Shown here one piece after another: positions 1-10,766 of a stretch of DNA of 64,000 nucleotides. Under the pieces are notes generated by a model. That model saw only the letters and a program-made list of their open reading frames with translations, did no database searches and was not told the origin of the DNA. The stretch spans positions 2,355,501 to 2,419,500 of the forward strand of contig JADLSH010000145.1 in NCBI GenBank assembly GCA_016169945.1. Direction: 5' to 3'. How positions within the stretch are numbered: the first letter of the stretch is position 1; every line of letters begins with the position of its first letter. A program made the translations under genes and the position numbers. Origin of the DNA: Trachythela sp. YZ-2020. Its lineage: Eukaryota > Cnidaria > Anthozoa > Malacalcyonacea > Clavulariidae.

Positions 1-686
1 GAACCACAAAATAATATAATTTATGACAAATGGAAATATATTTACTCTTCCCCTTAAATGGATCATCTTGCCCGAGGCTAACGACGACATGTCAATCAAT
101 AGCTATGTTAAAAAATATTTTGTTATTTTTTTGGTTCAGAACATGAAGCAATCTAAGGATAAGTGTTTGTGGAAGTTTCAAATGATTCCTACCAATATTT
201 CTTCTGATATCCTTTTCAGACTATTGCAGATAGGCCAATATACTGAATTGCGGCAAATCGAGTTACAAATGTTAAAATCGGAGTATTAGAAAAAGGGAAT
301 GTACCATGAAGTCTTACTTCTCCTACAGAACAGGTCTTGGTAAAATTTCTCATGCTTAATATAATGCACGGATAATTTAAGATCAAGGTCAGGTCAAGGC
401 CAGGTCAAGGTCAAATCTGCGAAAGTCATTCAAGGTCAACGCGAGCAAGAAACTTAAGAAACTTCTTTCTAATATGGCGCCTTTAAAAAACTCCCAAGGT
501 CATCCAAAATCACGCCAATGTCATCTTTTTTGAAATTCTACACGTATTGGAGGAGCTCAATTATGAACAAAAATTTTAGGGGAAAATCTCGTATTTCTTG
601 AGTGGAAGACCACTGAAATATGGTAAATTGATGATTTAGATTGAAAATTGTAAAAAAAAATTGCACCACATATATTGAGCAACATC
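1..686. other. Non-coding stretch, no gene seen
   Basis: No open frame here resembles a known family, and the short frames have no supporting splice or promoter context. The only local structure is a small cluster of AAGGTCA-like half-sites at about 383-438, listed separately. Confidence 0.5.
383..438 (+). repeat. Cluster of AAGGTCA-like half-sites
   Basis: TCAAGGTCA occurs at about 383, 405 and 430, with a near copy (TCAAGGCCA) between the first two. AAGGTCA is the known half-site of monomer-binding nuclear receptors such as ERR and SF-1. The spacing is irregular, so this may be only a short degenerate tandem repeat; regulation is inference. Confidence 0.35.
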
Positions 687-1109
687 GGAAATTGTTCATA
701 AATATGACGTCATTATCGTTGCTATGGTAACAATGACGTTTCAATATGGCCGACATTCTAGCTTTTAACGCATTTACTCGAAAAAACGCCTGGTTACCCA
801 CAGTTTTTATTTTATAAATTTTCGTCTAGTACAATAGATCATCTAAACAAGTTTAAAAAATTCTGTAGATCCAAATTTTTAAAAAATTAATAAACATTGT
901 TTTTCGTTTTAAATATTTTTGGCTCTACACAATTTTTTTAAACTTGTTCAGGTAATCTGTTTTTCTACAGGAAAACGTTTCATGAAATAAAAAATGGGGG
1001 TTTTTTAGAGTAAAGTGCGACAAAAGACAAAATATCGGCCATATTGAAACGCCATTGTTACTATAGCAACGGTGATGACGTCATTTTTGTAAACAATTTT
1101 CAGCTCTTA
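687..1109. mobile_element. Near-perfect palindromic (foldback) element with CRE and X-box motifs
   Basis: The left half (687 to about 897) pairs with the right half (about 898-1109) almost end to end. Matching landmarks on the two arms are GAAATTGTT/AACAATTTTC, TGACGTCA (705-712 and 1076-1083), GTTGCTATGGTAAC (718-731) against GTTACTATAGCAAC (1057-1070), CAATATGGCCGA, and AACAAGTTTAAAAAA near the centre. There is no coding frame. The structure fits a non-autonomous foldback transposon. I could not define a target-site duplication. Confidence 0.7.
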
Positions 1110-1123
1110 GAATTTTCAACATA

Positions 1124-1629
1124 AAGCCTGCAGCACACGAGAGTTATCTCGTGAGCAAAATGTTATTCGTGCCCGTTTGCTCAGCACTTAGCTCGCCGTG
1201 GGCGCGTGAATTTCACCGAGTTTTTGGCCTCATGCAACCTTGAGTCAAAAATCAAACATGTTTGATATTTTTCGACTCGCGAGGCGAAAATCTCGCCGTT
1301 TGCGCTGGATGTAAACCAACGAGTGTGTACTCCAAAATATTCTCGCTGACTGCTTCATGCCGCCATCTCTATTTTAGTTATGTGACAAAAGAATGCGCTG
1401 CTATTGGTTGTTTATTTTATTTGGGCTCAGCATCTAGCTCACATCCGGCGCAAACGGTGAGAGTTTCGCCTCGCGAGTCGAAAAATATCAAACATGTTTG
1501 ATTTTTGACTCAAGGTTGCATGAGGCCAAAAACTCAGTGAAATTCACGCGCCCACGGCGAGCTAAGTGCTGAGCAAACGGGCACGAATAACATTTTTCTC
1601 AGGAGATAACTCTCGTGTGCTGCAGGCTT
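1124..1629. mobile_element. Foldback MITE with about 185-bp inverted arms
   Basis: The termini are AAGCCTGCAGCACACGAGAG and its reverse complement. The arms run about 1124-1312 and 1441-1629 and pair nearly perfectly, including CAAACATGTTTG and the GACTCGCGAGGCGAAA block. The loop of about 130 bp has no recognisable content. It starts only 15 bp after the preceding palindrome, so two unrelated foldbacks lie back to back. No clear target duplication was found. Confidence 0.75.
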
Positions 1630-1716
1630 AAGTCATACAATTTTTTGTTTTGTAACAAGTAAAAATTATTTAAAAAGTTAGACTAAATCGTAAATTTCCC
1701 ACATTTCAAAAAATTG

Positions 1717-2141
1717 TAGGGAGCCACCTTAAACAGTTATTTTAAGGTCCACAAGTTGGGGGGGCGGGGGAAGGGGGGCAAAAGCAAACATTTATCGTCA
1801 AAACAGGGAAAATGCGGGCAGTCAATTAGGTTTGAAGTGATTTTATATCACCGTGAGATCTCATTTTCGTTGTACATATTCATAATCAGGACGGTAGCCA
1901 CAATGTTAACATTAATTGGTGTCACGAATCCATTTGAGGCCGAACGCCGAGAATCTCCAGCTAGGGGGTCCGGGGTTCTGAGTTCTGAAACGCTATTTCG
2001 TTCATTTTGAGACCACTAGCTCTGATACCTAGATAATGTACATTCCAAATCGCGTACATGTATACACTCGTCTGGGGACAGAATTTATGTGACTGGGCGG
2101 AAATCCGATTCCTGGAGGGGGGAATTGCCCCCAACTTGTAT
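1717..2141 (+). repeat. Dispersed non-coding repeat, copy 1
   Basis: From about 1733 to 1975 this matches 8304-8516. Shared blocks include TTTTAAGGTCCACAA, AGCAAACATTTATCGTC, GATTTTATATCAC, GCCACAATGTTAACATT and GAGAATCTCCAGCTAGGG. ACAAGTTGGGGG near 1750 is mirrored by CCCCCAACTTGT near 2130, so a degraded inverted-repeat element is possible. GGGAGCCACCTTAA at 1722-1735 resembles the end of the TTAA-flanked element at 46-51 kb. Confidence 0.5.
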
Positions 2142-2928
2142 AGTTAAAAAATGCCCTGCCAAAATCAAAATGCAGGCTTGAAAACTATCTATGTTATCAC
2201 TCACAATTAATTGTTCATAAGCTACATACTAAGTGGTGCGTTTGAGGAAACTGCGTATGAGCCTCCTCCACTGCAAAAAGGACATCAGTTGCAGCAAACT
2301 GCGCCGGATTGGCTAACTGAGGCTTATTGCTATCATATTAAACGCGTCGATGATGATTATTCAAATCTGGATTGGCTTATGCGCTTTACCTACTTTTATC
2401 GCGTGAAGCATGATCGATGATTATTTCAATCCGTGATTTTAGGGCTTCTGTAAATCAATCTTTTTCCGTGCGTGTGTGAAAGTAATTTTTGATTTAGCGT
2501 GAAGGAGCAATAATTCGCTACTTTGAAAAGACTTAATATTTTAAGTGAATGCAAATAAGAGGTAGCTATAGGGAACCTCCGATTATTAATCCAAATGAAA
2601 TTCCTTAAAATGCAGCGAAAGGTTTTTTTGTGTTTTAAAAATAGACATAAAACTTTTTTTGCATCTGGCTTCCCGCTCTTGCATTGCGGCCGCTACATTT
2701 CCTGCCTAAATTCCCTAAATAGAAGAAAGCATAGAAAGAGTAAAAGCATACGCCAGACTCGGCCGGAAAATTCAAAATGTCGGCAATGACGACTTGCTAG
2801 TGTGAATGCAATTGATTATCGCAATGTGTACTAATATTCCTTATATATTACAATCGCATACGTATATTGACGTACTATGCCATTTTGTGTTAAAGCGTAT
2901 CATGTGTATTTTCCGCCATAATATATAG
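2142..2928. other. Non-coding, probable intron 5' of the 2929 exon
   Basis: No frame here resembles a known protein. It ends at the AG acceptor used by the exon beginning at 2929, so at least its distal part is likely intronic. No promoter or repeat was recognised. Confidence 0.35.
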
Positions 2929-3409
2929 GACACCAAGGGTGGAGCTACATTACGAAGTTACCCCATCTAAAGTTGGAGATTATCTTAGCAAATTCCAGCA
3001 CGATGAAGACTGCCAATATGGGTTGCGTGTCACAAACAAAAGAGGAGACAAATGGATTGCCTATGGTGACAAATATCTTCTGGCAAATGGAAATAAAGAT
3101 AATGTCCGATTAGTCAGTGAGGCAATCCAGAAATCTGTTGGACAGGTGTACGAAGCATTTCAATTTCCCACTAAAGAGATAAATCCAAATATCGTGATTG
3201 ATATCCTACCCTTTGTCGATCCCAACGCGGTGAACAACGCTCCTTTGTTTCAGATGTTAAATGATGAATTGCTTCGCCGATTGGATATAAAGAATCTTCA
3301 GGACCCCAAAACAAAATCAAATTGGTGGGGAATCCCAACAACTACACTCAACTTGGTTCAGAGTTCTAAGAAGCAAAACTCTGCCTTACCACCGGCGTCA
3401 CAAGTATAA
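2929..3409 (+). CDS. C-terminal exon of an unrecognised protein
   Basis: After an AG acceptor at 2927-2928 an open frame of about 160 codons runs to TAA at 3407-3409. It has no internal ATG near its start, so it reads as a last coding exon (phase: one base, then ACA CCA AGG). The predicted segment is charged and soluble-looking, with blocks such as TPRVELHYEVTP, NKRGDKWIAYGDK, ILPFVDPNAVNNAPLF and LLRRLDIKNLQDP. There is no signal peptide or membrane segment. A paralogous exon at 13,051 starts at the same codon phase and keeps TPRVxLH, SKxGDxLSK and KRGDKWIAYGD, which supports real coding origin. I do not recognise the family and assign no function. The upstream exons were not found and may lie outside the window. 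Confidence 0.6.
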
Positions 3410-3733
3410 GGAATCAAACTTTATTTTTAACGCTTTGTAGCAACCATAATAGTATATGGAAATAATTTTAAAAATATACGTGTTTGAACAAAATTAAACA
3501 TGTTTTTCATTTTGTGATCATTACTGTAATAGTTTGGAAGGAAGAGTGCAAGGAAACGATAATACTTTGGGAAATCTATTTTGGGTTAAGGATATTTAGT
3601 AGAATAAACAATGGCATTATTGTATCAAGCAGTTGAAGCACTGTAGTCATGGCAACAGGGTCAATAATATAAATTTATTTTTATGCAGTACAAAGCCATA
3701 GAAGTCCGAAATATATGATGTTGGTATGTTCTT

Positions 3734-4029
3734 TTGCTACAAGGTGTTTTTCTTCTGCATCTCACTCGATTGAAATTAAGGTAGAAGGTTTAGGTGGTCG
3801 ATATTTCGAGTGAATAATATATACAATATTTTAGACCTGGACGGGAACGGTTGCGAAAAATGCAACTCTAAGTCCTCCGACAGGAATCGAACCTGCGGCC
3901 CTGCAATTCCGGTGCAGCGCTCTGACCACTGAGCTACAGAGTCCAATTGCCAAGCGTTAACCGCAAGTTCACGTATATATATAGATATCGTATACCTTAT
4001 CATAACTCGCAGTACCCGCATCTTCTACC
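3734..4029 (-). mobile_element. tRNA-headed SINE-like insertion
   Basis: This 296-bp block interrupts the left arm of the foldback at a point where the right arm is continuous. It is flanked by a perfect 8-bp direct repeat ATGTTCTT (3726-3733 and 4030-4037), which reads as a target-site duplication. On the minus strand it has a short leader with a TATATATA run, a tRNA-like head (3944-3872), then a tail containing GTTGCATTTTTCGCAAC, a small hairpin, and ACCGTTCC. The same arrangement recurs at 10.2-10.9 kb, so it is a dispersed family. Confidence 0.7.
3872..3944 (-). tRNA. tRNA-like sequence (SINE head or pseudo-tRNA)
   Basis: The minus strand shows an A box (TAGCTCAGTGG), a B box (GGTTCGATTCC) and cloverleaf pairing, with a 73-nt total. 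The anticodon loop reads CCGGAAT. This gives anticodon GGA but puts C instead of the near-universal U at position 33, and there is no long variable arm expected of a serine tRNA. Together with its repeated, SINE-like context this argues against a working tRNA. Confidence 0.55.
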
Positions 4030-4730
4030 ATGTTCTTATGCATTCCATAAGCTTCAAATTAATGTTAAATGCAACCTTCCGTTCACTAAAACGTTTCGAA
4101 AAGTTCATAAATTAATACCTATAAATTGGGTTTTGAGATAAAATCAGTTGAAAATATACAATTCTCCCGTAAAAATGATTTCGCTCTCATTTTAGAGCTT
4201 TCTCATAACATAAAATATATGATACTTTAACTGGAATAAAATGAAAAACTATGCAAATAAAGGAACATTTTTAGAGCTGTAAATACATCAACAATTATAA
4301 CAAACTTGCCATATTTTTTTTTCCCGACCATATATCTCTTTTTATCCTTATTTATAAAGTATTAACGATAAAATTCGTTCTGCAGCTCTTCCTGAAGTCT
4401 GAAAAAGCGACTTTTAATTCAGACTTTCTCATGTTTTTTTTATAATTCGCTCATTCCACTCCCGACAATTCGCCATACTTTTGAGATCAGTGAGATGAAC
4501 ACCCATGCACCTTGACACCCATGAAACATAGCCACGTGCCCGCGATCATTGATGAACTTTGAAAACAGCTAGCTGTCCTTTCCTCGGGTAACTACTTCGT
4601 CTTGTACGTATATAATGGACCCATATGCCTATTTTCAATCTAGATCCATTATATAAGTATTAGTACAAAACTTAGTATACAACTTGTCATATAAAATCTT
4701 GTCATAGAAAACTTGCTCGTCTGTAAGAGC

Positions 4731-4930
4731 TTAAGTGTGCCTAAGTGGATATAAATGTGTCTAAGTGAGTCTAATTGGGTGTAAGTGGGTGTAAGTGGGT
4801 GTAAGTGGGTCTAAGTGCGTCTAAGTGTGCCTATGTAAGTGACTCTAAGTCTAAGTGTGTCTAAGTGGGTCTAAGCGAGTGTAAGTGGGTCTAAGTGAGT
4901 CTAAGTGGGTGTAAATGGGTCTAATTAGTT
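4731..4930 (+). repeat. Minisatellite, about 10-bp period (GTCTAAGTGG-like)
   Basis: About twenty degenerate copies of a GTCTAAGTGG / GTGTAAGTGG decamer run in tandem inside the loop of the foldback element. Copies differ mainly at positions 2-3 and 8-10. No coding frame crosses it. Confidence 0.8.
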
Positions 4931-5290
4931 GTATTTTTACGGGAGAATTGTATATTTTCAACAGATTTTATCCCAAAAACAAATTTATAGGTATTAATTT
5001 ATGAACTTTTCGAAACGTTTTAGTGAACAGAAGATTGCATTTCACATTAATTTGAAGAAATGCATAAGAACATACCTACATCATATATTTTGGACTTCTA
5101 TGGCATTGTACTGCATAAAAAGAAATTTATACTATTGACCATGTTGCCATGACTACAGTGCTTCAACTGCTTGAAACAATATTTCCATTGTTTATCCTAC
5201 TAAAAATCCTTAACCCAAAATAAATTTCCCAAAATATTATCGTTTCCTTCCACTCTTCGTTCCAAACTATTACTGTAATGATCAAAATTT

Positions 5291-6269
5291 TTATCGCATA
5301 TTTGAAATGAACGGAAACACTTAGTATTTACGTGAAGCATTTCATATGGCGATAGACTTTGAGTGCGTCGTGAAGAGGGGTATGGGGATTTATTTCCGTT
5401 TTCCAAGCCAACATTTTTCCTTAACCCCAGATACCGGACTCGGCCACTAATTCGAGCACGAATTTACCGAATCCCATTTGCAGCAGCAAAAATGCCTGTA
5501 CAACTGTCATTTTTCCAGTTAAAAAATTAAGAAATCTCAGCCCTCGTCTTTCACGATCCTATTCTGGTTTCGCGCTAATCATCCTTTGCTTCTATCAATA
5601 CATTTATATATAGGCATGATTTTAAATCGTCCATTGTAACAAACTGGGGATGTCTACATTGTTTGTGCATGTGTGATCTTTTCCTTCTGCTGAGTTACTC
5701 CTTTCTTTAAATTTGTGTTTAAGCCAATGTGTGACTGTTCGCATTTTCCACTGATGATGATGTAAATAGTTTTGTGTTTTCCAACAAACTTTTCATTTCC
5801 TTCGAGTCGGATAGGAATTTAAAGTTATCTTTGATAATGACTGTAATTCGTGCATGGGTTGTTTGGGTTATGATAATATTATTATCCTTTCTTTGCTTCG
5901 GTGATCTAAGTTCTGAAATTGTTAGTCCCTCCCCCTATTCAATTCCCTTTGTACTAATATATTCGGTTTAATTGTTTTTTATTAGAAACATCCTTAGTTC
6001 TCCCAATCGTTTTGTTTTGATATCGTCCTTAGTTATCGATGGCAGATATCGGCCGTGCTGAATTGGTGGGCTCCGACTGTCTACGATCGATTTCGAAATT
6101 TACACCGACGATAACGTCAATCATGCACAAAGGTTTTAGTTTGCTATGTGAGAGAGAGAGAAAATCTATTATTTATACAAAGATTGCCGCCAATTGTAAC
6201 AACTTTTATCAATGGCAGCCCTGAGCAAATGGTTTACAATAATGCCATAAGTTATGAATCATTAAAAAT
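5291..6269. other. Non-coding stretch, no gene seen
   Basis: I see no recognisable gene, repeat arm or RNA here. Short frames at 5774-5971 and 6039-6224 have no family resemblance. Confidence 0.4.
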
Positions 6270-8060
6270 TACTCTATTGTTCAATCCATATCCTTTCTTT
6301 GATATCCTTCGGGTAATAAAGTCCTCTCGTTTTTTGCCTTGTTTCTCTCGCAGTAACACGACCAAAATAGTCATGCATGAACTGTGGTGACATTTGATTT
6401 AAGCATTTGTTGACAGCCCTGAAAACGTGCATATCTCTTCGATCTTCTAATTTCTCCAGTTTAAATATTGAAGAACTTCATCGCCATGTTGAAACACTTC
6501 ACCCCTTTTCAAACGATAAACGATTTTACCCGCACGTTTCTGAAGTTTCTCCATCGCATCCTTCTCTCCTTGCCCGCACTTTGTCCATACGGTATCACAA
6601 TAATCGAATATAGGTAGGATATAGCCTTTGTATAGCATGTCAGCAGCTTGAATGTCAAAATTTTCCAATTCTGCCAAGCATATTTATTCTTTTGCCAGCT
6701 TTTTTTAAAACAAAAGATACATGATAGTGTGCAGTTTAGAAAAACCTCCAAACATCTCACTACCTTCTTCCCTATAATAGAGTAGCGTGGCCATGCACAC
6801 CTATAACATTAATATTCCTGGGTCACTTATAAATACCAGCTCATTTGTAATTGTATTAGGTTTGACAATGATTTTGAAATACAATCGAAATATCACCGTA
6901 TACAGTGTACTTTGTTTGTTATTCAAATCTTGAGGTTACAAGATGCCTTTATTCGGAGTATGTTTTTTTCTATATCTTTTGAAATTGTCGGCTGGAAGCC
7001 TGGAAATGGATTATAGTCCGCTTAAAAAGAGATTCGTGACACCAATGACCTTGTTAAATTGAACTGGTTGATGGATGTATTAATATATATTATGTGCATG
7101 ACCTGCATTCCCAACAACGGCAACAAATTATTCATTAAACGCTTGACCAATTATTTTGGCATTCATTGTTACTAGACCACCAATCTAAAATATCGACTAA
7201 CTTGGTTTACTGATTTCATTGGTGCAATTTTTTTCACAGCTTTCCAGGATGTCAGAGGTTCATCACGGTTTTCCTCAATAATCTTTCGTCTAAAATCATA
7301 TTTTGCCTTTCTGATTTTTTCATTGACTTTATCGCGCAATTCCTTACGTTTAATCCAATCCGCCTCAAGTTTACCCGTCCTAGCCTTTGTAATAAAACTG
7401 GAAATCCCTTTGGTGGAGAATTCATCCATGGGTTATCTAATACTCGACTGATACTCACATGCCGGATTGGTGTATGATTATTAACAATATCGAGAAATAC
7501 AGCTGTGAATTTTGAACACGCCCATCCACATCACTACAAGTAGGATCCATAATATCATCCCAATTAACATTATTTTTTTAACTCACTGCAAAATAAAGAA
7601 AAAAATCATTTGTATACATCATAGCGTGTATAACTTCTAACCATTTCCTTGGTCGGCGCAAACGTTTGAGCATGTAACTTTCGTACACATACATCCATAA
7701 TTATCATGATCACTGAAGCAGGTTGAAAACACCCCTGACTTGCTGCTATTTATGACATGAGAGACAGCAATCAAATCCAACATGGATTTGGAATGACCAT
7801 CACTCTGTGTCGGCTCGCTAATAAGTTGCTTCAAACCAATTGAGTTAAACAAACGTTTAAGTTCATTAGTTGTTGGATACATTGTAAAATTACAATTAAA
7901 GTCACCCGGTATATAATAATTATTTATTTTCCTGTTACAGCAATTGTTTCAAGGCTTGAATGCAAGTCAGTCACAAAATTTATTTCCGCATTTGATGTAT
8001 CCGGAGGCCCATATATAGTATATAGCCAAAAAAACCGTCGTCTTAGGAAAAACTTTTTCA
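6270..8060 (-). pseudogene. Non-LTR retrotransposon (LINE), reverse transcriptase deleted
   Basis: Read on the minus strand, three LINE pieces occur in the right order. First, part of an AP-type endonuclease (about 8060-7637) with GDFN, QLISEPTQS, MLDLIAVS and the SDHDN motif. Second, the basic linker between endonuclease and reverse transcriptase (7429-7172), with LRDKVNEKIRKAK. Third, the C-terminal end (6677-6270), with YILPIFDYCDTVW and KLQKRAGKIVYRL, running on to GLYYPKDIKERIW and a stop near 6275. The palm domain with the YADD box is missing between the second and third pieces, and several frameshifts are present. It is dead. The family resembles the CR1/Jockey side of non-LTR elements; finer placement is not possible by eye. 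Confidence 0.8.
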
Positions 8061-8070
8061 TGCCACAGAA

Positions 8071-8303
8071 TTCCAGTCGCAATGTTCTTTAGGGCCGGAA
8101 ATTTAAAAGCTAGTAAATAATGTGACTATCATAATATATGATCCCCATTATAAAAATATACATTTGTCCCAATCGCACAACATGCATGCATCCATTGTAT
8201 GTGCGGCACAAAAGTGAGCAAAAAGCTGATAACTATATTTGCCTGACTGTGCGATGTTGTCCGTTAAAAGCAGATAAAACGTTTTGGCGTAAGAATAATT
8301 TAA
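8071..8303. other. Short non-coding spacer
   Basis: No gene or repeat was recognised between the LINE endonuclease end and the dispersed repeat at 8304. Confidence 0.3.
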
Positions 8304-8530
8304 ACAGTAATTTTAAGGTCCACAAAAATACAGTGCCTTTTTAAAGGAATTTTCATGTTGGAGGGAAGGGGGGGGGGAAGCAAACATTTATCGTCATTTG
8401 AAGTGATTTTATATCACTGTGAGATCTCATTTTCGTTAGCCACAATGTTAACATTGATGTCACGAATCCATTTGAGGCCAAAGGCCGAGAATCTCCAGCT
8501 AGGGGGGTCCGGGGAGACCATAGAGGGTAT
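8304..8530 (+). repeat. Dispersed non-coding repeat, copy 2
   Basis: This matches 1733-1975 over most of its length, with short deletions relative to that copy. It abuts the BEL/Pao fragment, and the open frame from 8355 runs straight through the junction into the retroelement protein, so the first 60 or so codons of that frame are repeat, not gene. Confidence 0.6.
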
Positions 8531-8539
8531 AGGGGAGTA

Positions 8540-8939
8540 TAAAGAGAATAGGGGAGTCCATATTCGTGGACTTCGAGAACAACATCGAAGAAAGGCAACT
8601 AACACAGGTCGAGGCCCACAAGTTGGAGAAGCGGTTATCGTTTACGACGGGGAGGAGGAGAATCGAAGCAAGTGGAGACTCGCGATCGCGGCGGGACTCA
8701 TAACGGGGAGAGACGGAACGGTTCGCGGAGCGAAGCTCAAGACGGCTAAGGGGGCTTTAGAACGCGCTATACAACATCTATTTGCTTTAGAGTTATCGTG
8801 TGACGAGACCTCACCGAAGCGAGGGATGAACCCAAACGTAGTTGAATTCGAATATCAACCCAGAAAGAAAAGAAACGCAGCGGCTGTAGCGGAACTACGG
8901 ATTCAAGACGAAGCGGCAGAAGACATGGACAATGAGTGA
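8540..8939 (+). pseudogene. BEL/Pao retrotransposon polyprotein, C-terminal end
   Basis: The frame ends at TGA 8937-8939. It carries the C-terminal module usual after the integrase of BEL/Pao elements (DUF5641-like): VGEAVIVYDGEEENRSKWRL, then GLITGRDGTVRGAKL, then RAIQHLFALEL, and a basic tail PRKKRNAAA. Protease, reverse transcriptase and integrase are absent upstream, where an unrelated dispersed repeat takes over, so this is a 5'-truncated remnant. The downstream sequence has a purine run and a candidate LTR. Family assignment is from motif order; I could not align it. Confidence 0.7.
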
Positions 8940-9117
8940 ACGGGACAGTTTGTATAAACTAACGTTATTACACATATTCAATATATATTAATTTGTTAAA
9001 ATAAGGGATGATTTAATTGTTTCTTTAATTTGAACAATCGTGAATGAACGATGAAACATTTTTAGTGATTATGTAGGAACATGCATGTACACCTCTCCGA
9101 GGATGTACATGGGGGAG

Positions 9118-9500
9118 TGTGTCAGAGATAAGTAGGTAATCCAATGGTATATACGTAAATGCCTTAGGAGTAATTGTGACGTAAGAGCCTCGCTTTGAGA
9201 GATATGTATATGACGCATTGATTAACCAACTTTAGGTAGGGTGTAAGAGAATCGCGAACTGCTTGACGTGTTTTTTGGGTGTTATTAAAATTTATATTGT
9301 AAAAACTAGTGTGAAGTTGTCGAGGACTACGGTACTGCGGAGGCATGTTCTCGACAGTCAAACAGTTTCGACTTTTCATAAGATAACTTGTAACTGTCTG
9401 TACTAGATAGCTATCATAGCTTTATGTAGTAGTTTCAGCAGGTCAAACGCCATTTACGTGAATTAAGTTGAAAGACATGATTGAGTAACCTAAGTTCAAA
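9118..9500 (+). mobile_element. Candidate 3' LTR of the BEL/Pao fragment
   Basis: A purine-rich tract GGGGGAG at 9111-9117 is followed directly by TGTGTCAGAG, the layout of a polypurine tract and LTR start, about 180 bp after the polyprotein stop. The right end is uncertain because similarity to another repeat (47.0-47.3 kb) begins near 9505. No matching 5' LTR is in the window. Confidence 0.35.
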
Positions 9501-9504
9501 ACTT

Positions 9505-9866
9505 TCGATTGTATTTAAGAATTATATTACTTTCACAGTTCTAGACTGCCTTGGAGAGAGTCAATAAAATAGCATTTTAGAATTTTTAATCAATGCGACA
9601 AGTCGAAGATTTTGAACAGACAATAATGAACGTAAAAAAAACGCACTAAAAGCTTAGAAACTGGTTAACAACATAAGCACTGTTTGAATTTCAATGATTT
9701 ACGATTATAATGAAAAACTTGCTGTTTCTTCGCAGATAAGTCTCAAAAATAACTTCCCGCGGCTTGTTTCAAAATTTTACCGGGTCACGAAGATTCCACG
9801 AGTGGGACGCGAGGATGACGTGTGCATGACTATATGCTCACTACTAACTGTAGTGAGCCAAATTAA
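9505..9866 (+). repeat. Solo fragment related to the 46-51 kb TTAA-flanked element
   Basis: 9538-9760 matches 47,122-47,350 (CAGTTCTAGACTGCCTTG, ACAAGTCGA, AGCTTAGAAACTGGTTAA, TGTTTGAATTTCAA). 9748-9810 matches 50,879-50,935 (GGCTTGTTTCAAAATTTTAC, CGGGTCACGAAGATTCCACG). Here the two blocks are joined directly, giving the empty-site version of the larger locus. It ends near GTAGTGAGCC, resembling the inverted terminus there. Confidence 0.7.
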
Positions 9867-10075
9867 TACAAAATATTCCGGCACTAGTGTATATTAAATA
9901 CAAATTTTGGTTTAATTTGAATGAAAATTGGTTGAAATATTTACAAAATTTTGTCTTGCTCTCCCAACCTGATGAGAACTGTATTCGTAATGAGTGCAAA
10001 ATTATATAGTTTCTGCGTGAATACTTGACTTTCGCTGGCGGAGGTATGCACCTTTTGGGTGCCGTCTAGTTATTA
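9867..10075. other. Short non-coding spacer
   Basis: No gene or repeat was recognised. Confidence 0.3.
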
Positions 10076-10122
10076 TACAGGGTGTATACAAAGAAGGTAA
10101 TCCAACTTTTTTACACCCTGTA
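10076..10122. repeat. Short inverted repeat TACAGGGTGTA / TACACCCTGTA
   Basis: A 47-bp segment bounded by an 11-bp perfect inverted repeat. The terminal sequence is of the type seen at the ends of mariner-like elements, so this may be a deleted MITE. That is inference. Confidence 0.45.
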
Positions 10123-10294
10123 TATGTCACTTTATCGAAATTATAGAAAGGTATATAATATATTAAAATTCAAAGATTTTTTTGCACTTCACTTGGTTGA
10201 ACTAGAATACTGGGTTTGGTGGATAATCCAAGTGAGTAGATATATACACAATTTAAGACCTAACCAGGAACGGTTGCGAAAAATGCAACACTAG

Positions 10295-10368
10295 GTCCTC
10301 TGCCAGGAATTGAACCCATGGCCCTGCGATTCCGGTGCAGCGCTCTAACCAACTGAGCTACAGAGGCC
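10295..10368 (-). tRNA. tRNA-like sequence (SINE head)
   Basis: The minus strand has A box TAGCTCAGTTGG and B box GGTTCAATTCC, with a standard cloverleaf length. The anticodon loop CCGGAAT again lacks U33, as at 3872. Being part of a dispersed repeat, it is unlikely to be a functional tRNA gene. Confidence 0.55.
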
Positions 10369-10766
10369 AGTTGCTGAGCTGTAACCGTACGTTTTGTATA
10401 TATAGGTTATCGGGTGTGCGGGTTGTGATAAGGTAAACTTCAAAGATTTTTTTGCACTTCACTTGGTTGAACTAGAATTCTGGCTTTGGTGGATAATCCA
10501 AGTGAGCAGATATATACACAAATTAAGACCTAACCAGGAACGGTTGCGAAAAATGCAACACTAGGTCCTCTGGCAGGAATTGAACCCACGGCCCTGGTTA
10601 GGTCTTAAATTGTGTATATATCTACTCACTTGGATTATCCACCAAACACAGTATTCTAGTTCAACCAAGTGAAGTGCAAAAAAATCTTTGAAGTTTACCT
10701 TATCACAATCCGCACACCCGATAGCCTATATAATTATACAGAACTTACGGTTACAGCTCAGCAACT

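Larger units (their letters stand above)
3510..5290. mobile_element. Large foldback transposon, arms about 350 bp
   Basis: The left arm (about 3510-3733, then 4038-4165 after an insertion) pairs with the right arm (about 4932-5290). Matching blocks include ACTGTAATAGTTTGGAA, GGAAACGATAATA, TTTTGGGTTAAGGAT, GTATGTTCTTATGCATT, ACGTTTCGAAAAGTTCATAA and ACGGGAGAATTGTATATTTT. The loop (4166-4931) is non-coding and contains a minisatellite at 4731-4930. No transposase frame is present. The outer ends are approximate and no target duplication was identified. Confidence 0.75.

Noticed and set aside
383..438. A definite nuclear-receptor response element
   Set aside because: The half-sites are irregularly spaced, partly degenerate and not next to any supported gene; kept only as a repeat.
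8355..8539. N-terminal part of the BEL/Pao frame as gene sequence
   Set aside because: This stretch matches a non-coding dispersed repeat at 1733-1975; the frame is open there by chance.
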